From NCBI GenBank assembly GCA_007123065.1, contig SKSI01000154.1, positions 1 through 6,376 on the forward strand: DNA of 6,376 nt, read 5' to 3'. Position 1 is the first letter of the stretch. Each line of letters begins with the position of its first letter. Both the position numbers and the translations under genes were made by a program. Source of the DNA: Bacteroidales bacterium. GTDB lineage: Bacteria > Bacteroidota > Bacteroidia > Bacteroidales > UBA7960. Below the pieces are notes generated by a model. That model had not been told where the DNA came from and made no database searches. It worked only from the letters and a program-made list of their open reading frames with translations. Positions 1 to 5,380 of this stretch are shown here, in pieces.

Positions 1-1
1 A

Positions 2-502
2 GACTTTAACCAGGGAAGAGGCTACATAGAAAAAGACTGGGGCTCCTCGATGCCTAAATCGTGGGTATGGATGCAGAGCAATCACTTTGAGAAAACCGGG
101 GTTTCATTCATGCTTTCTGTGGCCGACATCCCCTGGATTGGCAAATCATTCGAAGGTTTTCTTGGTTTTCTCCTGCTAAATGGCGAGATCATCACGTTCG
201 CCACCTATACTGGCGCGAAAATAACCCATCTTAAAAAGAAGAATGATCAGGTTGAAATCCAGATACAAACAAAAAAATATATCATCGACATTACTGGCAA
301 AAAAGATACCTCCACGAAATCAAAAGGTGCCCTGAAAGCTCCCGTAAGCAAGGGGATGGACCGCGTCATCCACGAAAACATCAACGCCAGGCTGGAAATT
401 AAGCTAACCGGCAAAGACGGACAAACGATCTTCCATGAAACCGGAAATCCGGCCGGACTCGAGATTGTGGATGATTCTGACCTATTATCATCATCAAAAT
501 AA
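2..502 (+). CDS. Tocopherol cyclase family protein, C-terminal part (5' truncated by the window edge)
   Basis: The reading frame is open from base 2, upstream of the first ATG at 50, so the gene enters from the left and the ATG at 50 is an internal Met. The 166 visible residues begin with a block including GYIEKDWG, then WVWMQSNHF, IPWIGKSF, FATYTGAK, a GMDR motif and a closing AGLEIV. This order of motifs is what I know from the tocopherol cyclase family (Pfam Tocopherol_cycl). In plants and cyanobacteria the founding members close the chromanol ring of vitamin E. Bacterial homologues outside photosynthetic lineages have no established reaction that I know of, so the substrate here is unknown. 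The protein ends in a Ser-rich tail (DLLSSSK). No terminator hairpin is obvious after the stop. Family assignment comes from motif recognition and is fairly secure; function is not. Confidence 0.85.
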   Translation, partial: DFNQGRGYIEKDWGSSMPKSWVWMQSNHFEKTGVSFMLSVADIPWIGKSFEGFLGFLLLNGEIITFATYTGAKITHLKKKNDQVEIQIQTKKYIIDITGKKDTSTKSKGALKAPVSKGMDRVIHENINARLEIKLTGKDGQTIFHETGNPAGLEIVDDSDLLSSSK

Positions 503-534
503 TCACAAAAAAATAAAATAATCCCCCTACCCTG

Positions 535-564
535 TTGGGAATTACAATCTTTTGATTAATTTTG
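535..564 (+). promoter_or_regulatory. Predicted Bacteroidota-type promoter (TTG-N19-TAATTTTG)
   Basis: TTG at 535-537 is followed by a 19-bp spacer and TAATTTTG at 557-564, an exact match to the -33 TTG / -7 TAnnTTTG pattern of the primary sigma factor in Bacteroidota. Transcription should start near 570. The next start codon is at 784, so the ferredoxin-like gene would have a leader of about 210 nt, made largely of repeats. The match is seen in the sequence; activity is inferred. Confidence 0.6.
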
Positions 565-608
565 CGCATTCAAGTACCTTAATTCTTTTTTAATCGTTGG
601 CAAATAAG

Positions 609-630
609 ATGCCACAGATTACGCAGATTA
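609..630 (+). repeat. Short interspersed repeat module with a CAGATTA doublet
   Basis: CAGATTA occurs twice with a 9-bp period (615-621 and 624-630). The leading ATGCCACAGATT (609-620) recurs as ATGCTACAGATT at 2246-2257, with one mismatch, in the other large intergenic region. In both places an 8-bp array follows downstream. From memory, similar CCACAGATTA-type sequences are scattered between genes in many environmental bacterial genomes, but I cannot confirm that here. Confidence 0.4.
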
Positions 631-654
631 AAACAAATAAAGAAAAAAATGTAC

Positions 655-694
655 GGGCGAATTGCTATTCGCCCCTCGAATTGCCATTCACCCC
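655..694. repeat. REP-like palindrome with a degenerate second copy
   Basis: GGGCGAAT (655-662), the 4-nt loop TGCT and ATTCGCCC (667-674) form a perfect 8-bp G+C-rich stem in an A+T-rich region. An 18-nt part of it (658-675) is repeated directly at 677-694 with 16 of 18 bases identical; that copy has lost full self-complementarity. Palindromes of the GGGGCGAAT type are, from memory, dispersed in many unrelated genomes and resemble REP elements. There is no U-tract after the stem, so a simple intrinsic terminator is unlikely. In the leader RNA it would form a stable hairpin about 110 nt before the start codon. Confidence 0.55.
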
Positions 695-698
695 AACA

Positions 699-778
699 AA
701 TCATCCAATTAACGAATCATTTAATCAACCAATCACTAAATTAACTAATTATCTAATCATCTAATCAACCAATCATCC
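699..778 (+). repeat. Array A: ten phased 8-bp units, consensus AATCAWCY
   Basis: Ten consecutive octamers start at 699, 707, 715, 723, 731, 739, 747, 755, 763 and 771 without a single slip. Positions 1, 2, 3 and 5 (A, A, T, A) are invariant in all ten. Position 4 is C or T, position 6 is mostly A or T, position 7 is C in eight, and position 8 is mostly C or T. Examples are AATCATCC, AATCAACC and AATTATCT. The array ends 5 bp before the ATG at 784, so it forms the last part of the mRNA leader. The same family appears at 2255-2286 and, inverted, at 5385-5508. Confidence 0.8.
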
Positions 779-783
779 AAAAA

Positions 784-1695
784 ATGAAAAGAACCATCAT
801 AAAGATTGACGAAGCGCTCTGCAACGGATGCGGAATATGCATTGACGGCTGCCACGAGGGCGCATTGCAGCTGATAGACGGCAAGGCCAGGATGATCAGC
901 GACCTTTATTGCGACGGTCTCGGGGCGTGCATCCCTGAGTGTCCGGTTTCAGCAATCAGACTGGAAGAGCGTGAAGCGGAGCCCTACGATGAGATCAGGG
1001 TGATGGAACGCATTACGCCCAAAGGTGAAGCAACTGTAATCGCACACCTGAATCATCTGATCGATCACAACCAACGGGAATTTGTAAAACAAGGAATCGA
1101 TTATATCAGGAATAACAAGCTTGAAATTAACCTTTCAAAACTAAAACCATTCAAAAAAGAAAAAAGCAATCAAAAACAGGAAAACAAAGAAAAGATGAAC
1201 ACAGAGAACCCAATAAAAACAAGCGGCCACGGTGGCGGTTGCCCGGGATCACGCATGATGAATTTTGACCATCCGGCACCGGCAAGCCAACCTTCAGAAG
1301 CTACTGATCAACCATCTATGCTAAGGCAATGGCCCGTTCAGCTGCACCTGGTTAATCCGAAGGCACCTTATTTCCAGCAGGCCGACGTTTTGCTCGCCGC
1401 AGATTGTGTGGCGTTTGCGATGGGAGATTTTCATACCAAATATCTTAACGGAAAAGGTCTGGCAATTGCGTGCCCGAAGCTTGACAGCGGAAAAGATATT
1501 TATATTGAAAAACTTACCGCCATGATCAATGACGCAAAGATCAACACCCTGACAGTTATGAAAATGGAAGTCCCCTGCTGTTCAGGTCTGCTTCAGATGG
1601 CAAAAATGGCATCGGAGCGCGCTGACAGAAAAGTGCCCGTGAAGTCGATCACAGTGAGTCTTCAGGGAGAGGTAAAGCAGGAGGAGTGGGTTTGA
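784..1695 (+). CDS. 4Fe-4S ferredoxin-type protein with a C-terminal Cys-rich domain
   Basis: This is a 303-residue cytoplasmic iron-sulfur protein. The N-terminal bacterial ferredoxin-like domain (about 1-62) has C13, C16, C19 and C23 in CxxCxxCxxxC spacing. A second group, C43, C49 and C53-P, lacks the middle Cys of the usual motif (Leu46 is there). From memory, the CDGLGAC wording of that group is typical of this particular family. A helical stretch (65-118) and a Lys/Gln/Asn-rich linker (120-147) lead to a second domain with HGGGCPGS (C153), C208, C230-P and the pair C265-C266, which could bind another cluster or carry redox thiols. Related proteins, as I recall, are often encoded near hybrid cluster protein and Crp/Fnr-type regulators; neither is in this window. 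The BFD-like gene at 2411 is a plausible partner. The ATG at 784 puts the first Cys motif at the expected distance and has no Shine-Dalgarno, normal for the phylum. The exact role is unknown. Confidence 0.88.
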   Translation: MKRTIIKIDEALCNGCGICIDGCHEGALQLIDGKARMISDLYCDGLGACIPECPVSAIRLEEREAEPYDEIRVMERITPKGEATVIAHLNHLIDHNQREFVKQGIDYIRNNKLEINLSKLKPFKKEKSNQKQENKEKMNTENPIKTSGHGGGCPGSRMMNFDHPAPASQPSEATDQPSMLRQWPVQLHLVNPKAPYFQQADVLLAADCVAFAMGDFHTKYLNGKGLAIACPKLDSGKDIYIEKLTAMINDAKINTLTVMKMEVPCCSGLLQMAKMASERADRKVPVKSITVSLQGEVKQEEWV

Positions 1696-1708
1696 TCCGG
1701 AAAACAGA

Positions 1709-2098
1709 TCATTCCTTTTCCCACAAACCTGTCAATGCGACAATACGCGGTTCACATTCATCCTCTCTGACAGATATATTGAACGTCGCACCCTCATGTA
1801 TTGCAGTATATAGGCCTGTTATTTCCGGACAATCGTCATCATCAAAAATGGTAAGCAAATCATCATCAAAAGTATAGCTTCCACTACTCGGTGAATGTTC
1901 CTCTGTATCAATGCGAGGCTCCCATAAAAACGTACCATCCGAATAAAATGTCAGACGAATCGGCACATCAGTAACCGAATGGTCGGTAATCCATTCGCCC
2001 TGGATGGTTTCAAGTTTTTCGTTGTCATCAGAGCATGCCGGCATCAAAAACAGCGTAGCAGCCAATAAGAAAAAAGGTAAAAGAAAAAAACGCTTCAT
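1709..2098 (-). CDS. Small lipocalin-like lipoprotein, probably surface exposed
   Basis: This 129-residue protein has a charged start (MKR), a hydrophobic core and a lipobox ending at Cys22 (MPAC), so it should be processed by signal peptidase II and lipidated. Immediately after the Cys comes SDDNE. SDD-type sequences at this position are the published lipoprotein export signal sending lipoproteins to the cell surface in several Bacteroidota. The mature part has IQGEWITD, then LTFYSDGTFLW, GSYTFDDDLLTIFDDDD and a final LTGLWEKE. This GxW plus beta-hairpin layout resembles small lipocalin-like (DUF4488/DUF5640-style) proteins. Two Cys residues in the mature region (near 90 and 115) might form a disulfide. 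The ligand is unknown. Its stop lies 13 bp from that of the convergent ferredoxin-like gene. A short + strand frame over its 3' end is a shadow. Confidence 0.85.
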   Translation of the reverse strand: MKRFFLLPFFLLAATLFLMPACSDDNEKLETIQGEWITDHSVTDVPIRLTFYSDGTFLWEPRIDTEEHSPSSGSYTFDDDLLTIFDDDDCPEITGLYTAIHEGATFNISVREDECEPRIVALTGLWEKE

Positions 2099-2169
2099 AA
2101 GTTTAATTGTTTTGATTAATTATGTTTGTATGTATTGTGATAATCAAGCCATTCTTGTTTAATATCATG

Positions 2170-2183
2170 TGTTATTAATAACA
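2170..2183. promoter_or_regulatory. 14-bp perfect palindrome, possible operator
   Basis: TGTTATTAATAACA reads the same on both strands with no spacer and is followed by a run of six A. It lies 72 bp upstream of the lipoprotein start (- strand) and about 230 bp before the BFD-like gene. A symmetric site in a divergent intergenic region could bind a dimeric regulator. A+T-only palindromes also arise by chance, and I do not recognise the motif. Confidence 0.3.
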
Positions 2184-2245
2184 AAAAACGCTTCCTTCCT
2201 GTTGATTAAAATAATGATATGAGGGTCCAATCCGAAAAGACAAAA

Positions 2246-2286
2246 ATGCTACAGATTCAACAAATCAATAAATCATCAATTCAACC
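2246..2286 (+). repeat. Array B: CAGATT module followed by four phased 8-bp units
   Basis: ATGCTACAGATT (2246-2257) matches the module at 609-620 at 11 of 12 bases and runs into four consecutive octamers: ATTCAACA (2255), AATCAATA (2263), AATCATCA (2271) and ATTCAACC (2279). All fit A(A/T)TCA(A/T)(C/T)N, the same unit and orientation as array A. A fifth, poor unit may follow before the sequence turns into an A-run. Confidence 0.6.
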
Positions 2287-2403
2287 ATTAAAAAAAGAAA
2301 AAGCGTCAAAAAAACAGGTCAAAGTTAACATAAAGACAGGACAATCAATACTTTTTTTTAAAAGATCACCGACTTAAAAAGCAACCATTCTTTTAATTAT
2401 TTA

Positions 2404-2411
2404 TATCTTTA
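2404..2411 (+). promoter_or_regulatory. Weak -7-like element before the BFD-like gene
   Basis: TATCTTTA differs from TAnnTTTG only at the last base. No TTG is found 19-23 bp upstream, so this is weak. If used, transcription would begin near 2418, inside the longest reading frame, and translation would have to start at the ATG at 2468. Confidence 0.2.
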
Positions 2412-2659
2412 TGATTCAATATGATCACCGTTTTACCAACCTGATTGATGTTAATAAAATTACTGATATGGATAAAGATGCAATTCTCTGTACCTGCAAT
2501 GAGATAACCTGCCAAGAGGTTGAAAATGCCATCCGGCAGAAGAAACTGAAAACAATCGAAGAAGTAGGGAATGAAACAACGGCAGGCACCATTTGTGGGG
2601 GCTGTGTTGATGAAATCTACCTGCTGCTGGAAAAAATCAACGGTAAAGTGTTACTTTAA
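2411..2659 (+). CDS. BFD-like [2Fe-2S]-binding protein
   Basis: This small protein carries the Fer2_BFD fold (bacterioferritin-associated ferredoxin-like [2Fe-2S] domain). The signature is CTC near the start (C27, C29) and, after about 30 residues with a helix-forming EVENAI, AGTICGGC (C62, C65). These four Cys residues should bind one [2Fe-2S] cluster. C34 is extra. Such domains pass electrons or help mobilise iron, alone or as parts of larger redox enzymes. The start is uncertain: the ATG at 2411 gives 82 residues, while the ATG at 2468 gives 63 and places the CTC motif 7 residues from the N-terminus, closer to what I know of stand-alone family members. A -7-like TATCTTTA overlapping 2411 also favours 2468. 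Together with the gene at 784 it suggests an iron-sulfur redox function, split by the lipoprotein gene on the other strand. Confidence 0.85.
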   Translation: MIQYDHRFTNLIDVNKITDMDKDAILCTCNEITCQEVENAIRQKKLKTIEEVGNETTAGTICGGCVDEIYLLLEKINGKVLL

Positions 2660-2662
2660 GAT

Positions 2663-2679
2663 GTTTTTTTTAAAAAAAC
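2663..2679. terminator. A/T hairpin, possible bidirectional terminator
   Basis: A G, eight T, seven A and a C form a palindrome with 8-nt arms (GTTTTTTT and AAAAAAAC) around a single T, directly after the BFD-like stop codon. The T and A tracts could serve as terminator tails on either strand, but the stem has only one G-C pair and would be weak. Confidence 0.3.
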
Positions 2680-2710
2680 CTGAATAATTCAAGCATCTTT
2701 CATATATTTA
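2680..2710 (+). promoter_or_regulatory. Possible promoter of the serine hydrolase gene
   Basis: CTG at 2680-2682 (consensus TTG), a 20-bp spacer and TATATTTA at 2703-2710 (consensus TAnnTTTG) give a near match with one mismatch in each box. The -7 box ends 27 bp before the ATG at 2738, close to the 26 bp seen for the better promoter at 5639-5671. Confidence 0.35.
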
Positions 2711-2737
2711 TGCGTTCTAACTGTAACAATCATTCGT

Positions 2738-4672
2738 ATGAATACATCTGCCGGCTTGTGCTTGCGTAGCACGATTCTTCTTTGCATCTTTTTGATTTTC
2801 AATCCTGTTCTGATTGCTGACGATCAAAATCCTTCGCTGCCAACTCCTACCCACTCGCTTGATGACACCATTGCCCTTCAGGCTTTTGTTGACGGGCTAA
2901 TGCTTGCATATATGGATAAACAGCAAATTGCCGGTGCTACCATCGGCGTCATCCATCAGGGCAAAACAACACTTCTTAAAGGATATGGTTATGCTGATGT
3001 AGAGCGGGGCATTAAGATAGATCCTGCACTCAGCATGTTCCGGATCGGATCGGTTTCCAAATTGTTTACCTGGCTGGCAGTTCTGCAACAATACGAGGCT
3101 GGCCGGCTTGATCTGGATACTGACATTAACAGATACCTTACAGCATTTCAAATCCCCGATACATTTGATGAACCAATTACACTGCGTAGTCTGATGTCGC
3201 ACACACCCGGGTTTGAAGACATTCTTCTGGAGCTGTTTATTCGTCCGGACAAGCCCATGCCTGATCTGGAAGAGCTTTTTCAGTCAAGACTCCCACGAAG
3301 GATCATGCCTCCGCTGACCGAAGCAGCATACAGCAACCACGGAACCGGCCTGGCCCAATACATTGTGGAACAGGTAAGCGGCATGCCGTTTGAAACCTAT
3401 GTCGAAAAGCATATTTTCGATCCACTTGGAATGCATTGCTCTACTTTCCGGCAACCACTTCCTGACCACCTGTCTCCCTATCTGTCACACGGATATGCTT
3501 ACAAAAACAACAAGTTTGTACCACAAGAGTTTGAAGTGGTTCCGATGACCGGTGCAGGTGGTGCATCCTCGACGGCAGCAGACATGTTGTTATTTATGAA
3601 AGCGCTGCTAAACAATACGCGGCAAGACACCATCAGCCTGTTAGACTCTGCTAATTATGCCATTATGAATGAGCCGGTTCTGTTTCATGCTCCGAATATG
3701 AATCCAGCTTTGCCAGGATTTCTGGACATGTCCGTTGCACACGCACAAATCATTGGACACGGCGGCAACACCTTTCTGTTTCATACAATGTTCGCGATGC
3801 TGCCTGAACATGAAACAGGTATTTTTATGTCGTTTAACTCCGAAAACGGCAGTACGACATCTTATAATATAATGAAACAGTTCATCGACCGCTACTTTCC
3901 TGACCCTGAACCATCGCCCCGGGCCATGCAGCTGGATAAAGAATACCTGCAAGGGTTTACCGGCACATATATTTCAAACCGCCGGCCATATTCAGACGCA
4001 TTGAAACTGATCGGTGTCCTGATGGGTACAGAAGTATTCATGGAAGAAGAAAACCTGATGTTCAGGGATTTTTTCGGAAATATAAATCCCATGATCCCTG
4101 TTGACAGCACATCCTTCTTTGTGGAAGAAGAACAGATGTTTGTTGGTTTCCGCCGTCAACATGATGAAAAAGCCGAAAAGCTTTATGTCAGCAACTTTCC
4201 CATTATGGCTTTCGACCGGGCAAGCGGTTTGATGAATCTGCAACTGCACGCCATAATTCTTGTTATTGGTCTTGTCGTAATGCTATATATCCTCATTGTC
4301 TGGCCCTGGATCTATTTCATCAGAAGAAATTATGAAAAAAGTCCCCGCACCCCGCACCCATTACCGGTTTTTACAAAACTGGTCGCCTGGTTGACTTCTT
4401 TTTTCTTTGCTATTTTTCTTGTTATGATTATTCAGGCAACAAGTGGAGGCACCGACATTGTTTTTGGCATACCTTCGTCTATGCGCATTGCTTTATTTTT
4501 TCCGCTTGCTGCAATTCCAATGATCCTACTGATGATCTACAGCAGCATTTACATCTGGAAAACACCAAAAATACGGAAGATCAGTAAACTGTTTTATACA
4601 ATTGCAACGCTGTCTTTTACATTAACAATCTGGCAATTGCACTATTGGAATCTGCTGGGATGGCAATACTAA
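2738..4672 (+). CDS. Serine hydrolase (class C beta-lactamase family) with four C-terminal membrane helices
   Basis: This is a 644-residue secreted, membrane-anchored hydrolase. A signal peptide (1-27, likely cut after LIA) is followed by a Beta-lactamase (PF00144, peptidase S12-like) domain at about 45-385. Its three active-site motifs are intact: SVSK (Ser105 nucleophile, Lys108), YSN (Tyr198, Asn200) and HGG (341-343). LMSHTPG (152-158) and DPLGM (228-232) are further family marks. A beta-rich segment (about 400-498) resembles the extra domains that follow many such hydrolases. Four hydrophobic helices follow at about 505-528, 548-566, 583-607 and 617-634, so the catalytic part should face the periplasm. 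Members include D-aminopeptidases, carboxypeptidases, esterases and lactamases; motifs alone do not tell which, and resistance should not be assumed. A lipoprotein gene follows 54 bp later, probably in the same transcript. Confidence 0.9.
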   Translation: MNTSAGLCLRSTILLCIFLIFNPVLIADDQNPSLPTPTHSLDDTIALQAFVDGLMLAYMDKQQIAGATIGVIHQGKTTLLKGYGYADVERGIKIDPALSMFRIGSVSKLFTWLAVLQQYEAGRLDLDTDINRYLTAFQIPDTFDEPITLRSLMSHTPGFEDILLELFIRPDKPMPDLEELFQSRLPRRIMPPLTEAAYSNHGTGLAQYIVEQVSGMPFETYVEKHIFDPLGMHCSTFRQPLPDHLSPYLSHGYAYKNNKFVPQEFEVVPMTGAGGASSTAADMLLFMKALLNNTRQDTISLLDSANYAIMNEPVLFHAPNMNPALPGFLDMSVAHAQIIGHGGNTFLFHTMFAMLPEHETGIFMSFNSENGSTTSYNIMKQFIDRYFPDPEPSPRAMQLDKEYLQGFTGTYISNRRPYSDALKLIGVLMGTEVFMEEENLMFRDFFGNINPMIPVDSTSFFVEEEQMFVGFRRQHDEKAEKLYVSNFPIMAFDRASGLMNLQLHAIILVIGLVVMLYILIVWPWIYFIRRNYEKSPRTPHPLPVFTKLVAWLTSFFFAIFLVMIIQATSGGTDIVFGIPSSMRIALFFPLAAIPMILLMIYSSIYIWKTPKIRKISKLFYTIATLSFTLTIWQLHYWNLLGWQY

Positions 4673-4726
4673 AAGTGTTGATTGGTTAAATTGTTTATCG
4701 GTTTACCTGGAAAAAACACATTTTTT

Positions 4727-5359
4727 ATGCGCATAAAAAAAATAACATTACTGCTTTGCATTCTGTTGATCTTTTCTTGCAAACGGGACACCACTCAACA
4801 GCCTGATGAAAGGATACAAAGATGGCTGGATTATTATGAATTGACTTTAAGTGATTTTGAAGAAGACGACCAACAAGCCATCCCTTATCGCATAAAGCAA
4901 GAATTCGATTCGAGTGATTTTGAGCTTCACAAATCCTTGTTTATATACAATTCGGACTCCACCATGGCCATTGACATCGACAGTTACCATCTCGTTCTTG
5001 AAAGGCTGCAGGACGGCAACCTCTATTCAGCCGGACGCAATGTAGACATGGAGGCAAGCCTGATCGACTTTGAAAAATCGATCCGGACGCGTTTGCTGTT
5101 TTGCGGACCCGCCTGTTTGTTTGAGGAAGCAGCTTTTTCTCCTGAAGGGATAATCACAGTCAGCGGGTTTTCTGATAATAACAACGGCTTCACACCCGTG
5201 ATGTGGAAAATAGATCAGGATTTGCTCACGGTTAAACTTCTTTCATCCCCTCAGGTTTTTCAGCCTTCAGACATTCGATACAACCATGACAAGAGGCTGG
5301 ATCAAATCCATTTCCGCTTCGACCCGGATGATTTTCATCATCTGGATGTGCCTTTGTAA
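4727..5359 (+). CDS. Hypothetical lipoprotein, unrecognised family
   Basis: This is a 210-residue protein from the ATG at 4727. The frame can be extended to a TTG at 4682, but that would put 15 residues before the signal sequence. From 4727 the start is ideal: MRIKK, a hydrophobic stretch, then IFSC with the lipidated Cys at 18. The residues after it (KRDTT) lack the acidic surface-export signal seen in the lipoprotein at 1709-2098, so a periplasm-facing location is more likely. The mature part is acidic (FEEDDQQ, FDPDDF) and rich in predicted beta strands, with a CGPAC pair (C126, C130) that could be a disulfide. I do not recognise the family. No promoter was found in the 54-bp gap after the serine hydrolase, so it is probably cotranscribed, perhaps as an accessory to that enzyme. 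Confidence 0.75.
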   Translation: MRIKKITLLLCILLIFSCKRDTTQQPDERIQRWLDYYELTLSDFEEDDQQAIPYRIKQEFDSSDFELHKSLFIYNSDSTMAIDIDSYHLVLERLQDGNLYSAGRNVDMEASLIDFEKSIRTRLLFCGPACLFEEAAFSPEGIITVSGFSDNNNGFTPVMWKIDQDLLTVKLLSSPQVFQPSDIRYNHDKRLDQIHFRFDPDDFHHLDVPL

Positions 5360-5380
5360 ATTGCTTTGCCAATACTTTTT

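Larger units (their letters stand above)
2099..2410. other. Non-coding region between the divergent lipoprotein and BFD-like genes
   Basis: This 312-bp A+T-rich stretch shows no convincing reading frame, tRNA or complete promoter pair on either strand. It holds, in order: an isolated -7-like TATGTTTG on the + strand (2121-2128) without a TTG at the right distance; a 14-bp palindrome (2170-2183); a CAGATT module and four 8-bp units (2246-2286); and an A-rich segment (2285-2339) that resembles the DNA encoding the linker of the ferredoxin-like protein. It should contain the promoters of both flanking genes, but I cannot place them with confidence. Confidence 0.6.

Noticed and set aside
1686..1877. 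A 63-residue + strand frame with a Ser-rich sequence
   Set aside because: It lies over the 3' end of the - strand lipoprotein gene, has no family features and overlaps the preceding stop; the - strand frame has a signal peptide and lipobox.
2121..2128. TATGTTTG as a promoter -7 box on the + strand
   Set aside because: There is no TTG 19-23 bp upstream, and it is about 280 bp from the next + strand start codon.
2135..2147. FNR-like box (TTG...CAA)
   Set aside because: The half-sites TTGTG and ATCAA do not match each other as a palindrome, and the spacing is one base short of the FNR pattern.
2897..4249. Several - strand frames inside the serine hydrolase gene
   Set aside because: All are antisense to a complete gene with intact active-site motifs and show no domains or signals of their own.
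4682..4726. TTG start that would extend the second lipoprotein by 15 residues
   Set aside because: The extension would precede the signal sequence, whereas the ATG at 4727 gives a normal lipoprotein signal peptide with Cys18.
5360..5380. Possible intrinsic terminator after the second lipoprotein (ATTG...CAAT followed by TTTTT)
   Set aside because: The stem has only four contiguous pairs, with a bulge, and lacks G+C; too weak to call.
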